This document shows positions 1 through 5,379 of a stretch of DNA of 5,563 nt, in pieces. Source of the DNA: a candidate division Hyd24-12 bacterium UBA5074. Its GTDB lineage: Bacteria > Fermentibacterota > Fermentibacteria > Fermentibacterales > Fermentibacteraceae. Under the pieces are notes generated by a model. That model searched no databases, was not told where the DNA came from, and saw only the letters and a list, made by a program, of their open reading frames with translations. Made by a program: the position numbers and the translations under genes. Position 1 is the stretch's first letter. Every line of letters starts with the position of its first letter. The stretch is from assembly GCA_002414865.1 (NCBI GenBank), contig DIAQ01000124.1, positions 692 to 6,254 of the forward strand, given 5' to 3'.

Positions 1-2
1 GG

Positions 3-1232
3 CTACTGGCTGAAGGTGAAGGGGTACTGGACGGTGAGCGGGGATTCGCTCTCGTCCACGGCGCCGAAGCGCCAGGTCTCGATGGTCCTCGCCAGCTCGA
101 GCTCGAAGGCGGGGTTGTAGGTGTTGGAATCTATTATGCTGACGTCGGACACGCGCCCGCTGGGCTCGATTATCATCTCCACGACGACCGTGCCCATCAG
201 CATCGGATCGTTCCTCAGGTACTTGTTGTAGACGAAGGTCACGTTGCTGCGCTTCTCGCCGAGCACCTCCATTATCTCCTCCGAGGTACGCGAGCTGCCC
301 GGTATGGAGTTCTCCTGCCCGGCGTCGGAGTAGGATGTCGTGTCCGAGAACACCATGAACGACTGGATCTCGGACGAGGAGGCGGCTGCGGCGACCAGGC
401 CCGTCTGCAGAGCCCCGCTCGTGACCCTCTCGGCTCCGGCGATGCCTCCCGCGGGCTGCCTCTGGCCGCTCAGGGCGCCCGAGCTGGCAAGAGCGGCCAT
501 GTCGAATCCCCCGCCCGAAGTGAGGATGTTGACGAGGTCGGCCGTGGAGACCTGCGGCTGGGTGGAGCCCGCATCGACCTGCTGGGTGGTGGAGGCGAGG
601 ATGTCCGCGAAGTCGGGAACCCCGGAAGCGGAGGCGGTGTCTCCCAGGAGGGCGACCTGCGTGGTCTCCTGCATGGGGATCAGGTTGAAGGCCACGTCGT
701 GGCTGCTGCCGCCCACGGCCGTCAGGGTCATCGAGGCTGCCTGGAAGCCGTTGGAGTAGACGGAGATGTCATACTGCTCCCCGCCGAGGAGGCCGTCGAT
801 CTGGAGAGGCGTGACGCCCAGGAGCTCGTCGTCGAGGGTGACGAGCGCGCCCGCGGGCTCGCTCGAGACCGAGGCGACCGCCATGCTGCGATCCCTCACC
901 GAGGTGAGCAGGGTCCGCAGCCTGGGGTTCGCTCGGGGGGAGAGGTCGTAGTGGACATCGAGCTTGAGGAGCTCGAGATAGGCCCGGCCGGCCTCCGAGG
1001 TGTCCCCCATCGCGAAATAGGCCGACCCGAGCCGGTCCCACGCGCGGAGCTGCTCGTCATAGGAGAGGTCCCTCCCGTCGACGAGGACCTCGAGGGAGGC
1101 TATGGCGCCCGGGATGTCGCCGTTCTCGTACAGCAGTATCGCGTCGTCCACGGAGACGGCCGTCGAGGCAGCAATGGATGCGAGGACCAATGCCATCATA
1201 TCTCTGACACCCCTGGAAACCATGAGAAACAC
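3..1232 (-). CDS. TonB-family (AgmX/PglI-type C-terminus) PEGA-domain envelope protein
   Basis: This is a 409-residue envelope protein, complete in the window with its TAG stop at 3-5. Residues 1-27 carry two arginines followed by a hydrophobic run ending AVS-VDD, read as a signal peptide or membrane anchor. Residues 28-100 look like helical TPR-type repeats (AWDRLGSAYFAMGD is typical). Residues 119-185 match a PEGA domain (SSEPAGALVTLDDELLGVTP). Residues 190-316 are a Ser/Ala/Gly-rich linker. Residues 318-409 match the AgmX/PglI-type TonB C-terminal domain: YNKYLRNDP, then GTVVVEMIIEPSGRVSDV, then WRFG and YPFTF near the end. The GTG start is chosen because GAGGG lies 6 bases upstream and because it keeps the basic n-region; ATG codons at 1223, 1199 and 1196 are alternatives. 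TonB domains carry energy from the inner membrane to outer-membrane transporters, but proteins of this architecture are poorly characterised, so the partner is unknown. The gene is divergent from the lipoprotein gene. Confidence 0.85.
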   Translation of the reverse strand: MFLMVSRGVRDMMALVLASIAASTAVSVDDAILLYENGDIPGAIASLEVLVDGRDLSYDEQLRAWDRLGSAYFAMGDTSEAGRAYLELLKLDVHYDLSPRANPRLRTLLTSVRDRSMAVASVSSEPAGALVTLDDELLGVTPLQIDGLLGGEQYDISVYSNGFQAASMTLTAVGGSSHDVAFNLIPMQETTQVALLGDTASASGVPDFADILASTTQQVDAGSTQPQVSTADLVNILTSGGGFDMAALASSGALSGQRQPAGGIAGAERVTSGALQTGLVAAAASSSEIQSFMVFSDTTSYSDAGQENSIPGSSRTSEEIMEVLGEKRSNVTFVYNKYLRNDPMLMGTVVVEMIIEPSGRVSDVSIIDSNTYNPAFELELARTIETWRFGAVDESESPLTVQYPFTFSQ

Positions 1233-1238
1233 GGCATG

Positions 1239-1243
1239 CCCTC
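1239..1243 (-). promoter_or_regulatory. Ribosome binding site that fixes the GTG start of the TonB-family gene
   Basis: On the minus strand GAGGG lies 6 bases before GTG 1232-1230. The next in-frame ATG (1223-1221) would be 15 bases away, which is too far, so GTG is favoured. Three bases of this site lie in one arm of the inverted repeat at 1241-1269. Confidence 0.55.
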
Positions 1244-1269
1244 GTCAACGACCCCGCGTTCTTGACGAG
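1241..1269. promoter_or_regulatory. Inverted repeat, candidate operator or 5'-UTR hairpin
   Basis: CTCGTCAA at 1241-1248 and TTGACGAG at 1262-1269 are exact reverse complements, separated by 13 bases. The half-site centres are 21 bases apart, about two helical turns, as expected for a dimeric or tetrameric DNA-binding regulator. The right arm contains the whole -35 box of the plus-strand promoter. In the minus-strand transcript the same sequence could form an 8-pair stem whose 3' arm takes in GAG of the GAGGG ribosome binding site. The repeat is seen directly; its role as an operator or RNA switch is inference. Confidence 0.45.
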
Positions 1270-1290
1270 CGCCCGCCCCGGGGGCATTAT
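1262..1290 (+). promoter_or_regulatory. Sigma70-like promoter of the plus-strand gene series
   Basis: TTGACG at 1262-1267 (5 of 6 consensus) and CATTAT at 1285-1290 (4 of 6) are separated by exactly 17 bases. Transcription would begin near 1297, giving a leader of about 50 bases before the lipoprotein ATG at 1346. No other promoter-like pair was recognised in this otherwise GC-rich gap on the plus strand. It could serve all six downstream genes, since no clear terminator was seen between them. Confidence 0.5.
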
Positions 1291-1291
1291 G
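1286..1291 (-). promoter_or_regulatory. Possible divergent -10 element for the TonB-family gene
   Basis: Read on the minus strand, 1291-1286 is CATAAT (5 of 6 for TATAAT). It overlaps the plus-strand -10 almost completely. Transcription would begin near 1279, giving a leader of about 47 bases before GTG 1232. No recognisable -35 lies 16-18 bases upstream (CGGGCC is at that place), so this is weak. Bidirectional promoters sharing an AT-rich -10 are known in bacteria. Confidence 0.3.
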
Positions 1292-1335
1292 AAGCCGGTT
1301 TCGAGGCAGGCCCGGAGGCATTTGCCGGGGAGGAA

Positions 1336-1341
1336 GAGGAG
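1336..1341 (+). promoter_or_regulatory. Ribosome binding site that sets the lipoprotein ATG
   Basis: GAGGAG lies 4 bases before ATG 1346, inside a purine-rich run from 1327 to 1341 that offers a second AGG at 1331. This supports ATG 1346 over the in-frame TTG at 1262, which is the promoter -35 box. Confidence 0.65.
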
Positions 1342-1345
1342 CCCG

Positions 1346-1906
1346 ATGATTAGCAGAGCGAGGTTGACTTTCGCCGTCCTTGTCGGAGCCGCGGTGCTGA
1401 CAGCCACGAGCTGCTGGAACCCCTTCGACCCCGATGACGGAGACCCCACGCCCCCTCCGTACTACCAGAACTGTGACAGCGCCTACAAGGTCATCGCCAA
1501 CCTCCAGTACGCATACCTCTCGCGCGATCTCGACAAGTACATGGCCTGCTTCAGGGACGATTTCGAGTTCCACCTCCTGGCGACCGACTGGGCCGACTAT
1601 TCCATCCCCCCCGACGGCGTGGTGGACACCTACTGGGGCCTCGACCTCGAGGAGCAGTTCCACGAGGCCATGTTCAGCGCCGTGAACTCCATCGAGCTGA
1701 CCCTCTGGGGCGGATACGACCACCCCTGGGCCGGCGATCCCACCGGCATCACCAGGGAGATGACCCGCTCCTTCACCCTCAAGGTCTACACCGACGGCTC
1801 GGGCATACACGGCTACCAGGCCACGGGCAGCGCCAAGTTCGTGATCAGGCCCGACTCCACCGGCCAGTACTACATCTGGCAGTGGTGGGACGAGTCCGAG
1901 ACCTAG
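1346..1906 (+). CDS. Small lipoprotein, probable NTF2-like fold
   Basis: The product is 186 residues, exported and probably lipid-anchored. Residues 1-22 form a signal sequence with arginines at 4 and 6 and a hydrophobic core, ending in the lipobox ATS-C with Cys23 as the lipidation site. The mature end reads CWNPFDPDDGDPTPPP, an acidic, proline-rich tether. From about residue 43 to 184 the pattern resembles NTF2/SnoaL-like proteins: an N-terminal helix pair (YAYLSRDLDKYMACFRDDF), a middle segment, then beta strands ending in a Trp-rich strand (YIWQWWDES). Such folds often bind small molecules or act as non-enzymatic modules; no catalytic residues can be named here. Cys43 and Cys68 could pair. 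ATG 1346 is chosen for its strong ribosome binding site and because it places the signal peptide at the N-terminus; the in-frame TTG at 1262 would add 28 unsuitable residues. The subtilase begins 7 bases after the stop, which suggests a joint message. The lipoprotein call is firm; the fold is an inference from pattern. Confidence 0.82.
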   Translation: MISRARLTFAVLVGAAVLTATSCWNPFDPDDGDPTPPPYYQNCDSAYKVIANLQYAYLSRDLDKYMACFRDDFEFHLLATDWADYSIPPDGVVDTYWGLDLEEQFHEAMFSAVNSIELTLWGGYDHPWAGDPTGITREMTRSFTLKVYTDGSGIHGYQATGSAKFVIRPDSTGQYYIWQWWDESET

Positions 1907-1913
1907 CCGCTCC

Positions 1914-3764
1914 TTGGCCACCATCGCAGCCCTCCTCATCGCCCTGGCGGCCGCCCCGGCAGGCGGACCCGGCGCATGGTGGGTGTTCTTCGCGGACAGG
2001 GGTCCCTCCCTCGACAGCCGTCTGGAGAGCGCCTCCGAGGCGCTGGCCTCCTCGCCGTCCTCCGCTCGCCGCGAGGCGGCGGGAGTCCGCGGTGCCCTGG
2101 AGACCGATCTCGAGCCGTGGCAGGGCTACCTCTTGGCTGTCGAGGACATCCTGGGGCCCGGATCGATCAGGACCACCTCCAGGTATCTCGATGCCGCGAG
2201 CGTCAGCTGCTCGGAAGCGGAGGCCGGAGCCCTGCTGGAGCTGCCCTTCGTGTCGGCCGTGCGGCCCGTGGGCAGGGGCGCCCTCGAGCCCGAGCCCTCT
2301 CTGCCGGGTCCGCAGGGGAACGACCTGTCCTCGGGGCAGCTCGGACAGACAGGCATCGACTCCCTCCAGGCGAGAGGCTACACGGGCGCCGGCATCGTGC
2401 TGGGCGTGCTCGACACCGGCTTCGACCTGGTGCACCCCGCCTTCTCGTCCACCATCGTCCTCGCCCAGTGGGATTTCCTCGATGACGACCCCGACCCCTC
2501 GCAGCAGCCCGGCGACGCCGAGAACCAGTCGCTCCACGGCACGCGGGTCCTCTCCATCATAGGGGGGCGCGAGGAGGGACTCTTCACGGGCGGAGCATGG
2601 GGCGCCTCCTTCTTCCTGGCGAAGACCGAGGACATCTCCGGCGAGTATCCCCAGGAGGAGGACTTCTGGGTCGAGGGTCTGGAGTGGCTCGACAGCTGCG
2701 GCGTGAGGGTGGTCAGCAGCTCCCTGGGATACGTCGACTGGTACGGGTACGAGGACCTTGACGGCAACACCGCCGTGACGACCATCGCGGCCGACATAGC
2801 CGCCTCGCACGGGATGCCCGTCGTCAACGCGGTGGGCAACCTGGGACCCGGCCCCGGCACCCTGAACGCCCCGTCCGACGGGGACTCCGTGTTCGCCGTC
2901 GGCGCGGTCGACTCCCAGGACCTCGTCGCCGGGTTCTCGTCCAGGGGTCCCACGGCCGACGGCAGGATCAAGCCGGACGCCTGCGCCAGGGGCGTCGACT
3001 GCGTCCTCGTGGCGGGCTCGACCGGGTACACCTGGGGCAACGGCACCTCCTTCGCCACGCCCCTCGTCTCCTCCGCGGCGGCGCTGCTCCTCGAAGCCCA
3101 TCCCGAGTGGACCTCCCTCGAGGCCCTCGAGGCCCTGCGCCTCACCGCGTCGCAGGCCCAGTCGCCCGACAACGACTACGGCTGGGGCGTGGTGGACGCG
3201 AACGACGCGCTCCGGTGGAACTCCATCACGGGATGCGTGAGATGGAGCGACACGGGCGAGCTCCTGCCGCACTACCCGCTTTCGGTCACCTGCGGCGGGC
3301 CGGCTCTCGGAATCGAGTCCAACGGATCGGGCTGGTTCGCCGTCGATCCTGGAGCCCTCGGACCCTTCGCCATAGAAGGCGGTCCCGGGCCGGGGACGGT
3401 GCTGCCCGTCTACGGGACCCTCGGCGCGGAGGGCGTGGACCTGACGATCTATGTCGAGAACGAGGCCTTCGGGCTTCAGCCTTCGGCCTTCCCGAGCCCC
3501 ACGACGGGCGGCGCGTGGTTCGGCTTCGACCTGCCGGCCGGCGCCGATGTCGTCATCTCGGTGCTCGACCTGTCGGGCCGGCCGGTCAGGATCATCGAAT
3601 GCCCCGGGCTCGAGGCAGGCTCTCACAGGGCGCCTCTCCCCGGGGAGGCCGTGTGGTGGGACGGCAACGATGCCGACGGGAATCCCGCCGCCTCCGGCAC
3701 CTATATTGCCGTCCTCCGGCTGGGAGACGCCGTCGAGCTGGTCAAGTTCGCGGTGGTCCGCTAG
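1914..3764 (+). CDS. Secreted subtilisin-like (S8) serine protease with FlgD-Ig/T9SS-like tail
   Basis: This 616-residue peptidase has all S8 catalytic elements: Asp167 in VLGVLDTG, His208 in LHGTRVLS, oxyanion Asn309 in NAVGN and Ser379 in GNGTSFATP. Residues 1-16 are a hydrophobic signal sequence. Residues 21-120 form a pro-region of the type found in subtilases of FCB and candidate phyla (WVFFADRG at 23-30, RYLDAASV at 90-97, FVSAVRPV at 112-119). The catalytic domain spans about 145-435. Residues 437-515 resemble a carboxypeptidase-regulatory/Ig-like module. Residues 522-616 match FlgD-Ig/T9SS type A C-terminal domains (PSPTTGG, LDLSGRPVRII, WDGNDADGNPAASGTYIAVL). The likely role is degradation or processing of extracellular or surface protein. 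Cys357 and Cys363 lie close together near the active site. The start is odd: TTG 1914 has no good ribosome binding site and gives a signal peptide with no basic residue, but no ATG, GTG, TTG or CTG exists in frame between the TGA at 1842 and this codon. Translation may depend on coupling to the lipoprotein. Confidence 0.92.
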   Translation: MATIAALLIALAAAPAGGPGAWWVFFADRGPSLDSRLESASEALASSPSSARREAAGVRGALETDLEPWQGYLLAVEDILGPGSIRTTSRYLDAASVSCSEAEAGALLELPFVSAVRPVGRGALEPEPSLPGPQGNDLSSGQLGQTGIDSLQARGYTGAGIVLGVLDTGFDLVHPAFSSTIVLAQWDFLDDDPDPSQQPGDAENQSLHGTRVLSIIGGREEGLFTGGAWGASFFLAKTEDISGEYPQEEDFWVEGLEWLDSCGVRVVSSSLGYVDWYGYEDLDGNTAVTTIAADIAASHGMPVVNAVGNLGPGPGTLNAPSDGDSVFAVGAVDSQDLVAGFSSRGPTADGRIKPDACARGVDCVLVAGSTGYTWGNGTSFATPLVSSAAALLLEAHPEWTSLEALEALRLTASQAQSPDNDYGWGVVDANDALRWNSITGCVRWSDTGELLPHYPLSVTCGGPALGIESNGSGWFAVDPGALGPFAIEGGPGPGTVLPVYGTLGAEGVDLTIYVENEAFGLQPSAFPSPTTGGAWFGFDLPAGADVVISVLDLSGRPVRIIECPGLEAGSHRAPLPGEAVWWDGNDADGNPAASGTYIAVLRLGDAVELVKFAVVR

Positions 3765-3792
3765 GACCTCTCCAGCCGGTTCTCCACATCTC

Positions 3793-3798
3793 GGGAGG
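3793..3798 (+). promoter_or_regulatory. Ribosome binding site that fixes the TTG start of the membrane protein
   Basis: GGGAGG lies 5 bases before TTG 3804, in the 39-base gap after the subtilase stop. No terminator-like hairpin with a T-run is seen in this gap. Confidence 0.6.
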
Positions 3799-3803
3799 CT
3801 CGA

Positions 3804-4316
3804 TTGGACAAGGCAGCGGTCTTCAGATTGGCTGCGGTCGCCATCATAATCGCCGCACTGGGATTCTCAGGCCTCGTCGACTTCACGCTGCCCTGGGCCG
3901 ATGCCGACTTCCAGGCCACGGGAGCCACCGTGCTGGTCTACTTCCTGTGGTCGCTCGCCGCGCACCGGAGCACCGGGCGATCCTCCGCCAGGCTTGCGGT
4001 CTACGGGGTGCTGCTCGTGAGCGCGGTCGACTCGATGCTTCTGGGGATCACCGACTTCGACGGACCGGCCATCCTCAGGTGGGCCGGCGCAGCGGTCCTG
4101 GCTCTGGGCGCGGGCTTCTCCGTCTTCCTGAGGGGCGGGCGCATGACACCCTGGCTGATACCCTCGGCCATTTCGGTCGGCATCGCGCTCGGACTGGGGA
4201 GCTGGGCCGGCCTTGCCGCCTCGGTCCCGGCCACCGTCGTGGCGATCCTCTCCCGCGACGAGACCGGGAGCGGGGAGGGGCCGGAGGAGGAGCCGGGGGA
4301 GGAGGAGCGGCCTTGA
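3804..4316 (+). CDS. Small multi-pass membrane protein, unknown function
   Basis: I do not recognise a family for this 170-residue protein. Hydrophobic segments lie at about residues 6-26, 39-54, 64-81, 89-109 and 115-149; the last is long enough to be one or two passes, so five or six transmembrane helices are likely. The tail from residue 151 is hydrophilic and strongly acidic (EEEPGEEERP at the end). Polar residues within or beside the membrane segments include Asp75 (SAVDSML) and Asp84/Asp86 (TDFDGP). The TTG start is chosen for the well-placed GGGAGG. The gene follows the subtilase by 39 bases and overlaps dtd by 4 bases at TTGA (4313-4316). The DNA coding for the acidic tail is a GGAGGAGG-like run that also supplies the ribosome binding site of dtd. 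Third positions are mostly G or C and the hydrophobic pattern is regular, so the frame is real. Function cannot be assigned. Confidence 0.8.
   Translation: MDKAAVFRLAAVAIIIAALGFSGLVDFTLPWADADFQATGATVLVYFLWSLAAHRSTGRSSARLAVYGVLLVSAVDSMLLGITDFDGPAILRWAGAAVLALGAGFSVFLRGGRMTPWLIPSAISVGIALGLGSWAGLAASVPATVVAILSRDETGSGEGPEEEPGEEERP
4301..4307 (+). promoter_or_regulatory. Ribosome binding site of dtd, inside the upstream gene
   Basis: GGAGGAG lies 5 bases before TTG 4313. It is the last of several AGG-rich stretches between 4268 and 4307 that encode the Glu-rich tail of the membrane protein. Confidence 0.65.
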
Positions 4317-4768
4317 AGGCCCTCGTGCAGAGGGTCTCCAGGGCATCCGTCACGACCGGGGGGCACGTCGTGGCTTCGACCGGCCCGGGGCTGCTCGTGC
4401 TCGCCGGTTTCGGCGGGAGCGACTCCGGGGACGATCTCGACTGGATGGCCAGGAAGCTCGCGAACCTCAGGATCTTCTCCGATTCCCGGGGAGCCATGAA
4501 CCTCTCCATCCTGGAGACGGGCGGCTCCTTCCTGGTGGTGAGCCAGTTCACGCTCCACGCCGACACCGAGAAGGGTCGGCGCCCCAGCTTCATCGGCGCC
4601 GCGGCGCCCGGGGCGGCCGAGACCCTCTACAGGCTCTTCGTGCAGCAGCTGACGGGCTTCGGGCTGCCGGTGGAGACGGGCGTATTCGGAGCCGACATGC
4701 AGGTGGAGCTGGTCAACGACGGACCCGTCACGCTCATGCTCGAATCCCCCTCGGAGAGGCGATCGTGA
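4313..4768 (+). CDS. dtd: D-aminoacyl-tRNA deacylase (Dtd)
   Basis: Dtd hydrolyses the ester bond of D-aminoacyl-tRNAs in the cytoplasm, freeing tRNA and keeping D-amino acids, and in many species mischarged glycine, out of translation. The product is 151 residues, close to the usual 145-150. It begins with the family hallmark M-KALVQRVSRASVT, has LLVLAGF at 27-33, and carries both active-site motifs: SQFTLHAD at 77-84 and NDGPVTLMLE at 135-144. The second contains the Gly137-Pro138 pair that forms the chiral selectivity filter across the dimer. His82 stands where many family members have Tyr; the effect is unknown. The TTG start matches the family N-terminus exactly, has a strong ribosome binding site, and overlaps the previous stop by 4 bases. 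The reading frame stays open far upstream, but that part is a shadow of the preceding genes. The maf gene follows with another 4-base overlap, so the two quality-control enzymes are probably translated together. Confidence 0.96.
   Translation: MKALVQRVSRASVTTGGHVVASTGPGLLVLAGFGGSDSGDDLDWMARKLANLRIFSDSRGAMNLSILETGGSFLVVSQFTLHADTEKGRRPSFIGAAAPGAAETLYRLFVQQLTGFGLPVETGVFGADMQVELVNDGPVTLMLESPSERRS
4753..4759 (+). promoter_or_regulatory. Ribosome binding site of maf
   Basis: GGAGAGG lies 5 bases before GTG 4765, within the last codons of dtd. It supports the GTG start over a more upstream position in the same open frame. Confidence 0.6.
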
Positions 4769-5379
4769 GCTTCTGGTACCCCTGCCGGGAGCCGCTGGTG
4801 CTCGCCAGCCGCTCCCCGCGCAGGCACGACATCCTCCGCAACGCAGGGATCCCCCATACCGTCCACCCCCCGGAAGTCGACGAGGACAACACGGCAGGGG
4901 ACCCGTCCGCCCTGGTGACGAGGCATGCGGCGCTCAAGGCCGCGTCGGTGGCTCCCCTGTTCCCGGACAGGCCGGTCCTGGGCGCCGACACGATCGTGTT
5001 CATGGACGGCGCGACGATGGGGAAGCCGGCCTCGGGGCAGGAAGCCGCGGACATGCTCGGCAGGCTCTCCGGGCGCTGGCACGACGTCTGGGGCGGCGTG
5101 AGCATCGTGTGGGCCGCGAAGGGGATCGAGATCACCTTTTCCGAGCGCACGTCCGTGCTGTTCAGGGAGCTCGACCGGCTGGAGATAGAGGCCTACGTCG
5201 GGAGCGGCGAGCCTCTGGACAAGGCCGGAGCCTACGGCATACAGGAACTCGGATCGCTCCTGGTGAGCCGGGTGGAGGGCTGCTACTTCAATGTGATGGG
5301 CCTGCCCGTGGCGAGGGCCATGATGCTCTTCCGCGAGGCGCTCGGGGCATCCCCGGGGAAGCCGGGGGCAGGGGCCTGA
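4765..5379 (+). CDS. maf: Maf-family nucleoside triphosphate pyrophosphatase (YhdE/dTTP-UTP clade)
   Basis: Maf proteins cleave nucleoside triphosphates to the monophosphate and pyrophosphate, removing modified or surplus nucleotides (house-cleaning); some members are linked to septum control. The 204-residue product has the expected motifs in order: LASRSPRRHDILRNAGI at 13-29 (phosphate-binding Ser-Arg-Ser-Pro-Arg-Arg), EVDED at 37-41, GADTIV at 73-78 with the catalytic Asp75, MGKP at 85-88, LSGRWHDVWGGV at 101-112, and GEPLDKAGAYGIQELG at 148-163, then EGCYFNVMGLPV at 171-182. The DKAGAYGIQ form fits the YhdE-type dTTP/UTP pyrophosphatases rather than the YceF type, whose equivalent region differs. 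Family members often read GIQG followed by GA; here it is GIQELGS. The GTG start overlaps the dtd stop as GTGA and gives an N-terminus close to the first motif, as expected. The C-terminal ASPGKPGAGA tail is low complexity. A radical SAM gene appears to overlap the stop. Confidence 0.95.
   Translation: MSFWYPCREPLVLASRSPRRHDILRNAGIPHTVHPPEVDEDNTAGDPSALVTRHAALKAASVAPLFPDRPVLGADTIVFMDGATMGKPASGQEAADMLGRLSGRWHDVWGGVSIVWAAKGIEITFSERTSVLFRELDRLEIEAYVGSGEPLDKAGAYGIQELGSLLVSRVEGCYFNVMGLPVARAMMLFREALGASPGKPGAGA

Noticed and set aside
1233..1240. GGCATGCC palindrome next to the GTG start
   Set aside because: It is an 8-base GC-rich palindrome, common by chance, and has no supporting second copy in the region.
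1262..1345. TTG 1262 as lipoprotein start
   Set aside because: It would bury the signal peptide behind 28 residues and use the promoter -35 box as a start codon; ATG 1346 has a strong ribosome binding site.
1196..1939. Minus-strand open frame of 247 codons opposite the lipoprotein
   Set aside because: It lies antisense to a well-supported lipoprotein gene and has a Val/Gly-rich translation with no signal or domain.
1845..3626. Long minus-strand open frame (593 codons) opposite the subtilase
   Set aside because: It is a by-product of GC-rich codon use on the other strand. Its translation is Gly/Arg/Val-rich without domains, while the plus strand encodes a clear S8 protease.
3765..3803. Possible terminator between subtilase and membrane protein
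   Set aside because: No stable hairpin followed by a T-run was found; the gap is only 39 bases and mostly holds a ribosome binding site.
3107..4312. Upstream extension of the dtd frame into the subtilase and membrane-protein genes
   Set aside because: The extension is Arg/Gly-rich with no motif, and the Dtd N-terminus begins exactly at TTG 4313 with a good ribosome binding site.
4213..4764. Upstream extension of the maf frame through dtd
   Set aside because: It is a shadow of dtd in another frame; Maf homology begins just after GTG 4765.
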